Shown: one piece after another, positions 19,293 to 29,051 of the stretch
How positions within the stretch are numbered: the stretch's first letter is position 1
How the letters are laid out: every line of letters starts with the position of its first letter
DNA from: Bacillus pumilus
Lineage (GTDB): Bacteria > Bacillota > Bacilli > Bacillales > Bacillaceae
NCBI RefSeq assembly: GCF_003431975.1
Contig: NZ_CP027116.1
Location: forward strand, 1,674,001 to 1,738,000
DNA: 64,000 nt
Direction of reading: 5' to 3'
Made by a program: the position numbers and the translations under genes
The notes under the pieces: generated by a model
Told to the model about the DNA's origin: nothing
Databases searched by the model: none
Seen by the model: the letters and a program-made list of their open reading frames with translations, nothing else

Positions 19293-20855
19293 ATGTCGCC
19301 TACGATGTTTACGATCATCTCCATTTTGCTGAGCCTAATCTGTTTAGTTGTTGGCTACTTTGTTCGTAAAACCATTGCAGAAGCAAAAATATCCGGCGCA
19401 AGAAACATGGCCGAACAAATTGTTGAAGATGCAAAGCGTGATGCGGAAGCATTGAAGAAAGAAGCGCTCTTGGAAGCGAAAGACGAAATTCATTCGTTTC
19501 GTGTAGAGGCGGAGCAAGAAGTTCGTGAAAGACGTAATGAGCTTCAAAGACAAGAAAACCGTTTACTTCAAAAAGAGGAAAATCTTGATCGTAAAGACGA
19601 ATCTTTAGATAAACGGGAGTCTCTGTTGGAGAAGAGAGATCATTCTCTGAATGAACGACAACAACATATTGAAGAGATGGAAAGCAAAGTGGATGATATG
19701 ATTCGTTTGCAGAAAGCCGAGTTGGAACGCATTTCAAGCCTAACTCGAGATGAAGCGAAACAAATCATTCTGGACCAAGTTGAAAATGAGCTTTCCCACG
19801 ACATTGCAGTCATGACGAAAGAATCTGAAAACCGAGCGAAAGAAGAGGCTGATAAAAAGGCGAAAAACATTCTTTCACTTGCGTTACAGCGTTGTGCAGC
19901 TGATCATGTAGCTGAAACGACGGTATCTGTAGTCAATCTTCCAAATGATGAGATGAAAGGGCGTATTATCGGACGTGAAGGACGAAATATCCGTACGTTA
20001 GAAACGTTAACTGGTATTGACTTGATCATAGATGATACACCTGAAGCTGTTATCCTATCGGGCTTTGATCCGATTAGACGTGAAACAGCGAGGATAGCTC
20101 TGGACAAGCTAGTCCAGGATGGCCGCATTCATCCTGCACGAATTGAAGAAATGGTGGAAAAATCACGCCGTGAAGTCGATGACTATATCCGCGAGATGGG
20201 TGAGCAAACGACATTCGAAGTCGGAGTTCATGGTTTACATCCGGACCTCATCAAAATTCTCGGTCGCTTAAAATTCCGTACAAGTTATGGACAAAATGTC
20301 CTGAAGCATTCAATTGAGGTTGCACATCTTGCAGGTCTCATGGCTTCAGAGCTTGGAGAAGATGCAAAGCTTGCAAAACGAGCAGGTCTTCTGCATGACA
20401 TTGGAAAAGCCATTGATCATGAAGTAGAAGGAAGCCACGTAGAAATTGGCGTTGAGCTTGCGACGAAATATAAAGAGCATCCTGTTGTCATCAACAGTAT
20501 TGCCTCTCACCACGGTGACCAAGAACCGACATCTATTATCGCTGTTCTTGTTGCGGCAGCTGATGCATTATCTGCAGCACGCCCTGGTGCAAGAAGTGAG
20601 ACGCTTGAAAATTACATTCGGAGACTTGAGAAATTAGAAGATATCTCTGAATCTTATGAAGGTGTTGAGAAATCGTTTGCGATACAGGCTGGACGTGAAG
20701 TACGTATTATGGTGAAGCCAGATTCAATTAATGATCTTGAAGCTCACCGTCTAGCAAGGGATATTCGTAAGCGAATTGAGGACGAGCTCGATTACCCTGG
20801 TCACATTAAAGTGACGGTCATTCGAGAAACTCGCGCAGTAGAGTATGCAAAATAG
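19293..20855 (+). CDS. rny: ribonuclease Y
   Basis: A 520-residue membrane-anchored endoribonuclease that starts decay of many mRNAs and forms the degradosome-like complex. An N-terminal membrane helix (about 5-24) is followed by a long charged coiled coil (about 30-190), a KH domain ([21 protein letters not shown], about 218-238) and an HD domain with LLHDIGKA at about 366 and the catalytic His-Asp pair. ATG follows AGAGGAGGTG. Its length equals B. subtilis RNase Y. The RicA partner is encoded at 31789. The pbpX gene that lies between recA and rny in B. subtilis is absent. Confidence 0.97.
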   Translation: MSPTMFTIISILLSLICLVVGYFVRKTIAEAKISGARNMAEQIVEDAKRDAEALKKEALLEAKDEIHSFRVEAEQEVRERRNELQRQENRLLQKEENLDRKDESLDKRESLLEKRDHSLNERQQHIEEMESKVDDMIRLQKAELERISSLTRDEAKQIILDQVENELSHDIAVMTKESENRAKEEADKKAKNILSLALQRCAADHVAETTVSVVNLPNDEMKGRIIGREGRNIRTLETLTGIDLIIDDTPEAVILSGFDPIRRETARIALDKLVQDGRIHPARIEEMVEKSRREVDDYIREMGEQTTFEVGVHGLHPDLIKILGRLKFRTSYGQNVLKHSIEVAHLAGLMASELGEDAKLAKRAGLLHDIGKAIDHEVEGSHVEIGVELATKYKEHPVVINSIASHHGDQEPTSIIAVLVAAADALSAARPGARSETLENYIRRLEKLEDISESYEGVEKSFAIQAGREVRIMVKPDSINDLEAHRLARDIRKRIEDELDYPGHIKVTVIRETRAVEYAK

Positions 20856-20856
20856 A

Positions 20857-20887
20857 GCGGTGCGCTTAGCGCCGCTTTATTTTTTTG
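20857..20887 (+). terminator. terminator after rny
   Basis: AGCGGTGCGC / GCGCCGCT hairpin with one bulge, followed by TTTATTTTTTT. Confidence 0.75.
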
Positions 20888-20944
20888 TGTAAATATGCAA
20901 CACTGATAAGAAGATCATTCTAAAAGAGAAAGGGTTCAAAGCGC

Positions 20945-21739
20945 ATGAAAATATTATTTGTTGGAGATATCGTCGGTTCACCTGGACGAGATACTTTAAA
21001 AGAATACTTGCCAAAGCTTAAGAAAAAATATCAGCCCCACTTTACCATTGTCAACGGCGAAAATGCTGCTCATGGAAAAGGTATAACTGAAAAAATCTAT
21101 CATGAGTTGCTGCAAGCAGGAGCTGACGTGCTCACAATGGGCAACCATACATGGGACAAAAGAGACATTTTTGATTTCATCGATAATGCGCCAAATATGG
21201 TTCGCCCTGCCAACTTCCCGGAAGGCACACCTGGTAAAGGTCTCACGTTTATAAAAAAACAAGGAAAAGAACTGGCTGTCATCAACTTACAAGGACGTAC
21301 TTTTTTACCGCCGATTGACTGCCCATTTCAAAAAGTGGATGAATTGATTGCGGAAGCATCAAAACGTACACCGTTTATTTTTATTGATTTTCATGGTGAA
21401 GCCACAAGTGAAAAACAAGCGATGGGCTGGTATACAGATGGCCGTGCATCATGTGTCGTTGGAACGCATACACATGTACAAACTGCTGATAACCGCGTTT
21501 TGCCAAAAGGAACTGCGTATATTTCAGATGTTGGCATGACAGGACCTTATGACGGCATTTTAGGTGTTGATCGGGAAACGATTATTAAACGATTCAAAAC
21601 GAGTCTTCCCGTCCGTTTTGAAATTGCTGAAGGCCGCACGACATTAAGTGCAGTGATCGTAGAAATTGACGAACAGTCGAAAAAAGCTGTCAAAATTGAT
21701 CGAATTTTGATAAATGATGACCATATTTTCTTTGAATAA
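20945..21739 (+). CDS. ymdB: metallophosphoesterase / cyclic-nucleotide phosphodiesterase YmdB
   Basis: 264 residues of the YmdB family (di-iron phosphodiesterase, known in B. subtilis to affect the switch between motility and biofilm). Metal-ligand motifs are GDIVGSPGRD (about 7-16), NGENAAHGKG (about 38), GNHTWDKRD (about 65-73, with NH) and GTHTHVQTAD (about 175-184). The product is cytosolic. It follows rny with a 90-nt gap and a terminator between, so it may have its own promoter. Confidence 0.93.
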   Translation: MKILFVGDIVGSPGRDTLKEYLPKLKKKYQPHFTIVNGENAAHGKGITEKIYHELLQAGADVLTMGNHTWDKRDIFDFIDNAPNMVRPANFPEGTPGKGLTFIKKQGKELAVINLQGRTFLPPIDCPFQKVDELIAEASKRTPFIFIDFHGEATSEKQAMGWYTDGRASCVVGTHTHVQTADNRVLPKGTAYISDVGMTGPYDGILGVDRETIIKRFKTSLPVRFEIAEGRTTLSAVIVEIDEQSKKAVKIDRILINDDHIFFE

Positions 21740-21778
21740 ATGTTCACATATTTATTTCAGAAAAATATTAATCAGAAA

Positions 21779-21808
21779 GAAGGAATATGCGCCCTCTATC
21801 GTGAATAT
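21779..21808 (+). promoter_or_regulatory. sigma-H promoter of spoVS
   Basis: -35 AAGGAATAT (21780-21788), 12-nt spacer, -10 GTGAATAT (21801-21808), a very close match to the sigma-H consensus. It agrees with early-sporulation transcription of spoVS known in B. subtilis. The 5' leader is about 125 nt. Confidence 0.8.
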
Positions 21809-21940
21809 AGTAAAAATGGTAGGTAGCCTGCTATTTTTGAAAAACATTTTGGGGATGGATTTTCAAAAATAAGCATCATCTAACAAAGATTGTTCTAATG
21901 AACACTCACTTATCCATTGTAAATTTAAGGGGGAGCAGAA

Positions 21941-22201
21941 ATGGAAATTTTAAAAGTTTCAGCAAAGTCAAATCCGAATTCAGTAGCAGGAGCATTAGCT
22001 GGCGTTTTACGTGAACGCGGTGCAGCGGAAATACAAGCAATCGGTGCTGGAGCGCTGAATCAGGCGGTCAAGGCTGTCGCCATTGCAAGGGGATTTGTTG
22101 CGCCAAGCGGAGTGGATTTGATATGCATTCCAGCATTTACTGATATTCTTATCGATGGAGAAGAAAGAACAGCAATCAAATTGATTGTGGAGCCACGATA
22201 A
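21941..22201 (+). CDS. spoVS: stage V sporulation protein SpoVS
   Basis: An 86-residue Alba-like fold protein (MEILKVSAKSNPNSVAGALA...), needed for coat assembly and late sporulation and affecting septation. It is one of the most conserved small sporulation proteins. ATG follows AAGGGGGAG. It is monocistronic: sigma-H promoter upstream, strong terminator downstream. Confidence 0.97.
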   Translation: MEILKVSAKSNPNSVAGALAGVLRERGAAEIQAIGAGALNQAVKAVAIARGFVAPSGVDLICIPAFTDILIDGEERTAIKLIVEPR

Positions 22202-22220
22202 TTCTAATTTTATTATTTTC

Positions 22221-22256
22221 AACCTGCTTACATCATGTAAGCAGGTTGTTTTTGTT
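22221..22256 (+). terminator. terminator after spoVS
   Basis: Perfect AACCTGCTTAC / GTAAGCAGGTT stem with loop ATCAT, then GTTTTTGTTT. Confidence 0.9.
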
Positions 22257-22403
22257 TACCACTATACATTTCTTATATAACATATTCAGTTCATGAAATA
22301 GATAAAAATGACATATTAGAGCTTGCATTTTTTCACCATGATGATAAATTAAGATTAAGTTGAAAATACTTCATCAAAAATAAATATTTAAGTAGGTGAA
22401 ATA

Positions 22404-25400
22404 ATGTTTGAAGCTTTTTTGAAAAGAGGGAAGCTTGTTTTTATTTTATTCTTTATCGTTCTCATTGCTGGCGGCTATTTATTCACGCAGCTTCCTAAAC
22501 GAGAACTGCCGGAATTCCAAGCGAATCTCGTCACGATTTCTACCGTGTTTCCCGGTGCGGATGCAAAACAGGTGGAAAGTGATGTAACGAATAAGCTGGA
22601 ATCAGCCTTATCTGATCTCAATGGTATAGAGAAAACGAGCTCAGTTTCTGCCATTGGTTTTTCAAACATTGTGCTTGAAATTGACGATCAGGCTGACTTT
22701 CAAAAAGTAGCAAGCCAAATTAAGAATGAAACAACGAGTGTCGCATCCTCGTTTCCTGAAGGGGTGATGGAACCGGATATAAAGGACGAGTTCGGCAGTG
22801 TGCCGGTGGGGTCTTATATGGTAGTGGCGGGCCAATCCGGTGACTTAGCAAAAAGTCAGAAGTCGCTGCGTGCATTGAAGAAAAAAGTAGAGGACATCAA
22901 AGGAGTAGACAGTGTCGTTATCAAAGGCTTCAATGACAAACAAGCGGTATTAAACTTGGATTCAAGTAAGCTGGAGAATGAAGGATTAAATGTAACGGAA
23001 GTCACAAATGCCATCAATCAGGAATTTGACACATCTCCACTTGGTGATATTCGGGCAGGCGGCGAGAAGGTCAAGCTGTCTATAGATGCCTATGACCGTT
23101 TGGATCAAGTGAAAAAAATTGAGCTTTTCTCCAAAACGAACCGTGAACCGGTCACAATCAGTCAGCTCGGCAGCTTAAAAGAAGTAGAAAAAGAGAAAAG
23201 TGACATTGTTTCGTATAACGGAGAGCCTGCCTATTCATTTACTGTGAATATCAAACCAGGGCTTGATATTCCTAACATGTATGACAAAGTCAGTGATGTC
23301 ATTGAGAAAGAGAAGCAGCTTCCAAATGGAGTGAAGTGGGTAGACTACTATTCACAAAAAAGCGATGTGGATGCCATTTTTAAAGATTTAATGAAAGAGG
23401 CCATTGTTGCGATCATCGCTGTCATTATCGTCACCACACTTGGTCTCACCATTGGTGGTGCGTTTATCGTGTCACTTGCCATCCCATTATCCATCACGAT
23501 CGGGACGATTCCACTGCCGTTTTTACAAGTGGACCTCAATCAGATTTCGATTATCGGCTTTATCATAGCGTTAGGAATACTTGTCGATGATGCGATTGTC
23601 GTCAACGATAATATTTTAAGGCAAATGAAAACTTATGAAAGTCCGCTCAAAGGAACAATTGCAGGGGTGAAAGAAGTCGCGGGTTCTATTTTGACATCAA
23701 CACTAGCTGTTGTGTTTGCCTTCTTGCCACTTGTTTTTCTATCTGGTGCGAATGGTTCATTTATTCGAGCATTACCATCTGTCCTAGTGACAACTGTGCT
23801 TGCATCCATGGTGATTTCATTGACGCTAGTGCCAGTCTATCAATACACCGCGAATCGGAAAAAAAAGAATAAGAAGATTCAAAAAGAGCCGGGATTCCTA
23901 GGAAAACCATTAAAAAAATTAGCTGACTTTTATGCAGATCGTGTGCTGACAAAGATTGTAAAGCGTCCGCTACTCATTGGCTTTAGTGGCCTTCTTGTTG
24001 CGACACTTGCCTTTTTACTGATTTTCGTCACACCCTTTGAATTTTTCCCTGCGGCGAATAAAAAAGAGGTCGTTGTGACTGTCACACTTCCAAGCGAAAC
24101 AACATTAGACAAAACAAATGAAACTCTAGAGAAAATAGAACAAGAAATTAAACAGCAGAAAGGCATTGAAGAAACGTCTATTTTTGCAGGTGGTGGTCTG
24201 CCGAACCTGTTTAATGAAAGTATCTCAAATGCAAGTGATCACACGGGTCAAATTGTTGTGAGAGTAGACAATGATCAGATGACGAGTAAACAATTGATCG
24301 ATCGTATGACAGAGCCTTTGCGTAAGAAATTCAAAGAGGCGGATCTTTTTATGAAAACCATTGTTCAAGGACCGCCAACCGGTGCGCCAGTGACTGTAAC
24401 CATTGCGGGTGACTCTTTTTCTAAACTCATTGATGTCAAAGAAACACTCACAAGTGAAATGAAAGAAAAAGGAGCGAGCTTGATCACCGACGATGTCAAT
24501 CAGCCGGTAAATACGATCTCCTTTGAATTAAACCGTGAAAGAATGGTAGAAGATGGACTAAGTGCTCAGTTTATTAGCAGACAGCTTGGTCTTGTCACAG
24601 AAGGGATGCCATTAGGTACCTTTAAACAAGGAACGGATGATATTGATTTAGTCGTCAAGCAGGATATAAAGACACATCAAAATGGCTTAAGGCTAAAAGA
24701 AATAAAAGTGCCTGTGAATTCAAATGAAGGTGGTATACCTTCACTCGAGCCGCTTAGCCGATATGTAAAAGAAAAAGAAACAGAGCAGTACGAAAGCATT
24801 CCACATGAAAATGGAATTCCGACCATTACGCTAAAGGCATATCCTGGCTCGTCAGACTCGTTTAAAGACGACATGAAAGAAGTCGTCAATCAGGTAGGAT
24901 CAAGTGATGCAGCAAAGGATTTGACCATTTCTCAAGGTGGAGAAAATGAAAATCAAACCCAGTTCTTTATTGAAATTAGTCTCTTGTTTGGGGTGGTCTT
25001 GCTGCTCATTTATGTGACCATCGCTTTCCAGTTCAATTCATTGATGCTTCCACTATTAGTTCTAGGTACAGTTTACTTAGCGATATCTGGAGCCGTTATC
25101 GGCCTGTTTGTCACACAAACGCCGTTCAGCTTTATGGCAACAATGGGAATTGTCTCATTAGCTGGTATCGTGGTTCGAAATGCGGTTGTCTTGTTCGAAT
25201 TTATTGAGCAGCGGCGTAAGCAAGGATTCGATCAACAGACAGCTGTCATTGAAGCGGGAAGAGCAAGGATTAGACCGATTTTGCTTACAGCATTTACGGC
25301 ACTTGTCGCCCTTATGCCTGTAGCATTAAGTAATGATCCGCTCTTTAAACCGCTGGCCATCTGCATTGTATCAGGCGTATTTTTCTCTACAATTTTGACA

Positions 25401-25448
25401 CTACTCATTGTGCCAGCCTTATATATTACCGTTTCAAAAAGACGGTGA
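22404..25448 (+). CDS. RND-family efflux permease (AcrB/SwrC-like), solitary
   Basis: A 1,014-residue HAE-type RND transporter. TM1 is at residues 10-30, porter domains at about 35-330 (PGADAKQVESDVTNKLESALSDL), a TM bundle with GILVDDAIVVNDNI at about 395-408 (the charged relay Asp pair), a second porter half, and a second bundle with VVRNAVVLFEFIEQRR and the closing IRPILLTAFTAL. It is related to B. subtilis SwrC (YerP) but clearly divergent. No membrane-fusion or outer-membrane partner lies nearby, as expected for a Gram-positive. The substrate is probably a surfactant, drug or lipid (inference). No homologue sits between spoVS and tdh in B. subtilis. Confidence 0.88.
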   Translation: MFEAFLKRGKLVFILFFIVLIAGGYLFTQLPKRELPEFQANLVTISTVFPGADAKQVESDVTNKLESALSDLNGIEKTSSVSAIGFSNIVLEIDDQADFQKVASQIKNETTSVASSFPEGVMEPDIKDEFGSVPVGSYMVVAGQSGDLAKSQKSLRALKKKVEDIKGVDSVVIKGFNDKQAVLNLDSSKLENEGLNVTEVTNAINQEFDTSPLGDIRAGGEKVKLSIDAYDRLDQVKKIELFSKTNREPVTISQLGSLKEVEKEKSDIVSYNGEPAYSFTVNIKPGLDIPNMYDKVSDVIEKEKQLPNGVKWVDYYSQKSDVDAIFKDLMKEAIVAIIAVIIVTTLGLTIGGAFIVSLAIPLSITIGTIPLPFLQVDLNQISIIGFIIALGILVDDAIVVNDNILRQMKTYESPLKGTIAGVKEVAGSILTSTLAVVFAFLPLVFLSGANGSFIRALPSVLVTTVLASMVISLTLVPVYQYTANRKKKNKKIQKEPGFLGKPLKKLADFYADRVLTKIVKRPLLIGFSGLLVATLAFLLIFVTPFEFFPAANKKEVVVTVTLPSETTLDKTNETLEKIEQEIKQQKGIEETSIFAGGGLPNLFNESISNASDHTGQIVVRVDNDQMTSKQLIDRMTEPLRKKFKEADLFMKTIVQGPPTGAPVTVTIAGDSFSKLIDVKETLTSEMKEKGASLITDDVNQPVNTISFELNRERMVEDGLSAQFISRQLGLVTEGMPLGTFKQGTDDIDLVVKQDIKTHQNGLRLKEIKVPVNSNEGGIPSLEPLSRYVKEKETEQYESIPHENGIPTITLKAYPGSSDSFKDDMKEVVNQVGSSDAAKDLTISQGGENENQTQFFIEISLLFGVVLLLIYVTIAFQFNSLMLPLLVLGTVYLAISGAVIGLFVTQTPFSFMATMGIVSLAGIVVRNAVVLFEFIEQRRKQGFDQQTAVIEAGRARIRPILLTAFTALVALMPVALSNDPLFKPLAICIVSGVFFSTILTLLIVPALYITVSKRR

Positions 25449-25452
25449 CGAA

Positions 25453-25490
25453 AAAAGCAAATCTCCTTTTGTTCGGGGATTTGCTTTTTT
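25453..25490 (+). terminator. terminator after RND gene
   Basis: AAGCAAATCTCC / GGGGATTTGCTT stem with loop TTTTGTTC, followed by TTTTTATG. Confidence 0.85.
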
Positions 25491-25643
25491 ATGTGAAGTA
25501 ACTCTGTTATGATGTGGATAAAAAAATAAATTTGAGCTCGTTTCAATGATTAGACCCATTTGTCACTTCAGTAAACGGAACTACGTTTGAACAATTGATC
25601 ATTCAATTCATAACACTTTATTTCTATAAGGGAGGGGCTTTTT

Positions 25644-26519
25644 TTGGGCAAGCGGAGCATTTATAAAAGTGAAGGGAAAAAGCTTATTACTCAACATTAT
25701 GATGATTATCTAAAGTCTTTTGATTTTGATGTTGAGCAGATTAATGTTGATACAAGTTATGGGAAAACGCATGTACTTATAGCAGGACCACCGGAAGGGA
25801 AACCTCTTTTTATATTTCAGGGTGGTAATTGTATAAACCCGATGACTTTATCATGGTTTTTACCTCTCATAGACAAGTACAGAATATATGCTCCAGATAC
25901 AATTGGTCATCCCGGATATAGCAGTGAAAATAGAATGTCAGCAAAGGATAATAGTTTTGCCCAGTGGATCAAAGAACTAATGGATTACTTTAAGATCGAT
26001 CGAAGTGCATTTGTTGGTCCGTCATACGGGGCAGGTATTATTTTGAGATTAGCTGCATTTATGCCGGACAAAATTGACTGTTCTGTTTTGGTCTCACCTG
26101 CAGGCATAAGTTTAGGCTCTAAGTTTAAAATGATACAACGTATTTTAATTCCATTAGTCTTGTTTAAAGTAACTTCCTCACAAAAATATCTCAATAAAAT
26201 CACTGATATAATGTCAGATCATAGCATGAGGGAAATGGATAAAAAATTGATTGGTGATATATTTAAATATATTAGACTTGAACAAGAAATGCCCGAGTTA
26301 ACAACGAAAGAAGAATTAACATCCTATCGTTCTCCCACTTTCATCATAGCAGGAAAAAAGGATATCTTTTTTCCTGAAAGTTCATTAAATAAAGTAGCTA
26401 GTGACATCATTCCAAATTTAATTGCATTTAAGACATACGATATGGGACATTTCCCATCTGAAGAACATCTGTTACACATGAACCGTGATATTGTAGAATT
26501 TTTAAAGAAGTACTACTAA
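25644..26519 (+). CDS. alpha/beta hydrolase
   Basis: A 291-residue alpha/beta-hydrolase. The oxyanion region FQGGN is at about 58-62, the nucleophile elbow GPSYGAG has Ser at 127, an acid is likely in GKKDIFFPE at about 249, and the catalytic His is in DMGHFPSEEH at about 272. There is no signal peptide, so it is cytosolic. It starts at TTG 25644, 6 nt after AAGGGAGGGG. The gene is noticeably more AT-rich than tdh-kbl beside it and has its own terminator, suggesting a later acquisition. Substrate unknown. Confidence 0.82.
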   Translation: MGKRSIYKSEGKKLITQHYDDYLKSFDFDVEQINVDTSYGKTHVLIAGPPEGKPLFIFQGGNCINPMTLSWFLPLIDKYRIYAPDTIGHPGYSSENRMSAKDNSFAQWIKELMDYFKIDRSAFVGPSYGAGIILRLAAFMPDKIDCSVLVSPAGISLGSKFKMIQRILIPLVLFKVTSSQKYLNKITDIMSDHSMREMDKKLIGDIFKYIRLEQEMPELTTKEELTSYRSPTFIIAGKKDIFFPESSLNKVASDIIPNLIAFKTYDMGHFPSEEHLLHMNRDIVEFLKKYY

Positions 26520-26530
26520 ATCTTTAATCT

Positions 26531-26569
26531 AGGGAACTTCATATTCATATGAGGTTCCCTTTCGTTTTT
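26531..26569 (+). terminator. terminator after hydrolase gene
   Basis: AGGGAACTTCATAT / ATATGAGGTTCCCT hairpin, then TTCGTTTTT. Confidence 0.85.
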
Positions 26570-26642
26570 AACATCTTTTTTTAAAAAATATGCAAAAAAT
26601 TCTGTGGAGTGTTCATTTGTCTTTATACAGTAGACAGTGGTA

Positions 26643-26671
26643 TTTACGACTAAAATAAGACGTGTTAAAAT
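26643..26671 (+). promoter_or_regulatory. candidate tdh-kbl promoter
   Basis: TTTACG (26643-26648), 17-nt spacer, TAAAAT (26666-26671). The Shine-Dalgarno AAAGGGG follows 25 nt downstream. Confidence 0.5.
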
Positions 26672-26710
26672 CTCATTGGGAGAAGTTTTTTAACAAAGGG
26701 GTTGTACGTC

Positions 26711-27775
26711 ATGTGTGGAACGATGAAAGCAATTGTTAAAAAAGAAAGCGCTTACGGAGCGGTGCTGATGGAGAGGCCGATTCCAGAAATCAATGATCAT
26801 GAAGTATTGATTGAAGTAAAAGCCACTTCGATATGCGGAACAGATGTGCATATATATAATTGGGATGACTGGGCAAAGGGGAGAGTCAAAGCGCCCTACA
26901 TTTTCGGACATGAATTTACAGGGGAAGTTGTCAAAGTAGGGAAGCAAGTCTCACGTGCAAAAGTAGGGGATTTTGTATCGGCAGAGACGCATGTTGTATG
27001 TAATCAGTGCTATATGTGTTTAACTGGTCAGCAGCATTTGTGCAGTGAAACGAAAATTTTAGGGGTAGACATTGATGGCTGTTTTGCTGAGTATGTCAAA
27101 GTACCTGAACAAAATGTGTGGCACAATCCAGCTCAAATGCCGGTGGAGCTTGCGTCTATCCAAGAGCCGCTTGGAAATGCTGTTCATACAGTGCTGCACA
27201 CGCCTGTTTCAGGTAAGTCAGTGGCGATTTTTGGCTGTGGGCCCATCGGTTTAATGGCAGTTGCCGTCGCAAAAGCATCCGGGGCTGTCCAAGTATTTGC
27301 TGTTGATCAAAACGAATACAGGCTGGATCTTGCCCGGAAAATGGGGGCTGACCATATCGTGGATATCGGAAAAAATGATCCTGTTGAGATCATTAAGCAG
27401 TTCACGCGGATGGAAGGGGCAGACGTGATATGTGAGATGTCAGGACATCCAGTTGCCATTAATCAAGCACTCGAAGCTTGTGCAAATGGAGGAAAAGTCA
27501 ATATACTAAGCTTGCCAGAACGGCCAGTAACCATTGATATTACGAATCAAATTGTTTTTAGGGGATTAACCGTGCAAGGGATCACAGGGAGAAAAATGTT
27601 TGAGACGTGGCGTCAAGTATCTGAGCTATTAAGAACGAATACCATCGATGTCCAGCCAATTGTCACCCATACACTTCCATTTGAACAGTTCGAAAAGGGA
27701 TTTGAACTCATGAGAAATGGGACGTGCGGAAAGGTCGTACTGATGATGCCATCATATCAAAGGGGGAAAAAATGA
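26711..27775 (+). CDS. tdh: L-threonine 3-dehydrogenase
   Basis: A 354-residue zinc alcohol-dehydrogenase-family enzyme oxidising L-threonine to 2-amino-3-ketobutyrate with NAD. The catalytic zinc site is ICGTDVHIYNWDDWA (about 41-55) with GHE downstream (about 68-70). Structural zinc cysteines are in CNQCYMCLTGQQHLC (about 97-111). The Rossmann motif FGCGPIG is at about 176. ATG 26711 lies 9 nt from AAAGGGG; ATG 26723 is the alternative. It overlaps kbl by 4 nt, giving the two-step threonine-to-glycine pathway. Confidence 0.95.
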   Translation: MCGTMKAIVKKESAYGAVLMERPIPEINDHEVLIEVKATSICGTDVHIYNWDDWAKGRVKAPYIFGHEFTGEVVKVGKQVSRAKVGDFVSAETHVVCNQCYMCLTGQQHLCSETKILGVDIDGCFAEYVKVPEQNVWHNPAQMPVELASIQEPLGNAVHTVLHTPVSGKSVAIFGCGPIGLMAVAVAKASGAVQVFAVDQNEYRLDLARKMGADHIVDIGKNDPVEIIKQFTRMEGADVICEMSGHPVAINQALEACANGGKVNILSLPERPVTIDITNQIVFRGLTVQGITGRKMFETWRQVSELLRTNTIDVQPIVTHTLPFEQFEKGFELMRNGTCGKVVLMMPSYQRGKK

Positions 27776-28953
27776 TGAAAGAATTCACGTATTTACAAGA
27801 AGAACTGGAAACTATGAAGCAGCAAGGCACCCACCAAACATTGAAAGAAATTGACTCAAAACAATCATCCACAGTGACATTAAATGAACAATCCGTCATA
27901 CAGCTCTCCTCAAATAACTACTTAGGCCTCACCTCACATCCTAGGCTGATGAAAGCAGCAAAAGAGGCGATTGATGAATTCGGTGCAGGAACAGGTTCTG
28001 TGCGAACCATCGCCGGCACAATGACGATGCACGAACGTCTTGAAAAAAAGCTCGCTGCATTTAAAAAGACAGAGGCAGCCCTTGTGTTCCAATCGGGTTT
28101 TACAACGAACCAAGGGGTGTTATCAAGTATCCTGACAAAAGATGATATTGTTATTTCAGATGAATTGAATCACGCCTCAATCATTGACGGCATCCGGTTA
28201 ACGAAAGCAGATAAAAAAGTATACGGTCATTCTAATACGGAAGAGCTTGAGAAAATTCTAAAAAAATCTATGAATTACCGCGTCCGCCTCATCGTCACAG
28301 ACGGTGTGTTCTCAATGGATGGAGATATTGCGCCACTTCCTGAGATTGTCAGGCTCGCAGAAGCATATGATGCATTTGTCATGGTAGACGATGCGCATGC
28401 CTCGGGCGTGCTTGGCGAAAATGGCCGCGGGACAGTCAACCATTTTAAACTTGATGGCAGAGTGCACATTCAGGTTGGGACACTTAGTAAGGCTGTTGGA
28501 GTGCTAGGTGGCTATGTAGCAGGCTCAGCAGTTTTAATCGATTATTTAAAACATAAAGCAAGACCGTTTTTATTCAGCACCTCGCATCCGCCGGCTGTGA
28601 CTAGAGCGTGTGAAGAAGCGATTGAAGTACTGTTAGATGAACCGGAGCGAATTGGCACGCTTTGGGAGAACGCCGCCTATTTTAAAGAAAAGGTCGTCAG
28701 CCTTGGGTTTCAGGTTGCACCGACAGAGACACCGATTATCCCCATTATGATTGGAGACGAAGCCCTTACTTTCCGCTTTTCAAAGGCCTTAATAGAACGA
28801 GGCGTGTTTGCTCAAGGCATCGCCTTCCCAACTGTGGCAAAAGGAAAAGCGAGAATTAGAGCCATCATCACCGCAGAGCACACAAAAGAAGAACTAGACC
28901 GTGCACTGACAATCATCGAAGAAGAAGCAAAAAAACTGAACATACTTGATTGA
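27772..28953 (+). CDS. kbl: glycine C-acetyltransferase (2-amino-3-ketobutyrate CoA ligase)
   Basis: A 393-residue PLP enzyme of the alpha-oxoamine synthase family that cleaves 2-amino-3-ketobutyrate with CoA to glycine and acetyl-CoA. Motifs are GAGTGSVRTIAGT (about 72-84), SDELNHASIIDGIR, the PLP-contacting VDDAHASG (about 205-212) and the Schiff-base lysine in VGTLSKAVG (about 240). ATG 27772 overlaps the tdh stop as ATGA behind AAAGGGGG; ATG 27775 is also possible. BioF or HemA is excluded by the tdh linkage. Confidence 0.95.
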   Translation: MMKEFTYLQEELETMKQQGTHQTLKEIDSKQSSTVTLNEQSVIQLSSNNYLGLTSHPRLMKAAKEAIDEFGAGTGSVRTIAGTMTMHERLEKKLAAFKKTEAALVFQSGFTTNQGVLSSILTKDDIVISDELNHASIIDGIRLTKADKKVYGHSNTEELEKILKKSMNYRVRLIVTDGVFSMDGDIAPLPEIVRLAEAYDAFVMVDDAHASGVLGENGRGTVNHFKLDGRVHIQVGTLSKAVGVLGGYVAGSAVLIDYLKHKARPFLFSTSHPPAVTRACEEAIEVLLDEPERIGTLWENAAYFKEKVVSLGFQVAPTETPIIPIMIGDEALTFRFSKALIERGVFAQGIAFPTVAKGKARIRAIITAEHTKEELDRALTIIEEEAKKLNILD

Positions 28954-28978
28954 GAGAGCGCAGGCTCTCTTTTTTTGC
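28953..28978 (+). terminator. terminator after kbl
   Basis: AGAGAGC / GCTCTCT hairpin with a 4-nt loop, then TTTTTTTG. Confidence 0.85.
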
Positions 28979-29051
28979 GTTATTCTTTCCATATTTCATC
29001 AAATCTACCGTTTGTTATGTATAATGTATGTAAATAGATCTATTGAGGTAA

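Noticed and set aside
19315..19737. Long open frame antisense to rny (140 codons)
   Set aside because: It lies wholly within the RNase Y coding region, has no Shine-Dalgarno and reflects the codon bias of the coiled-coil segment.
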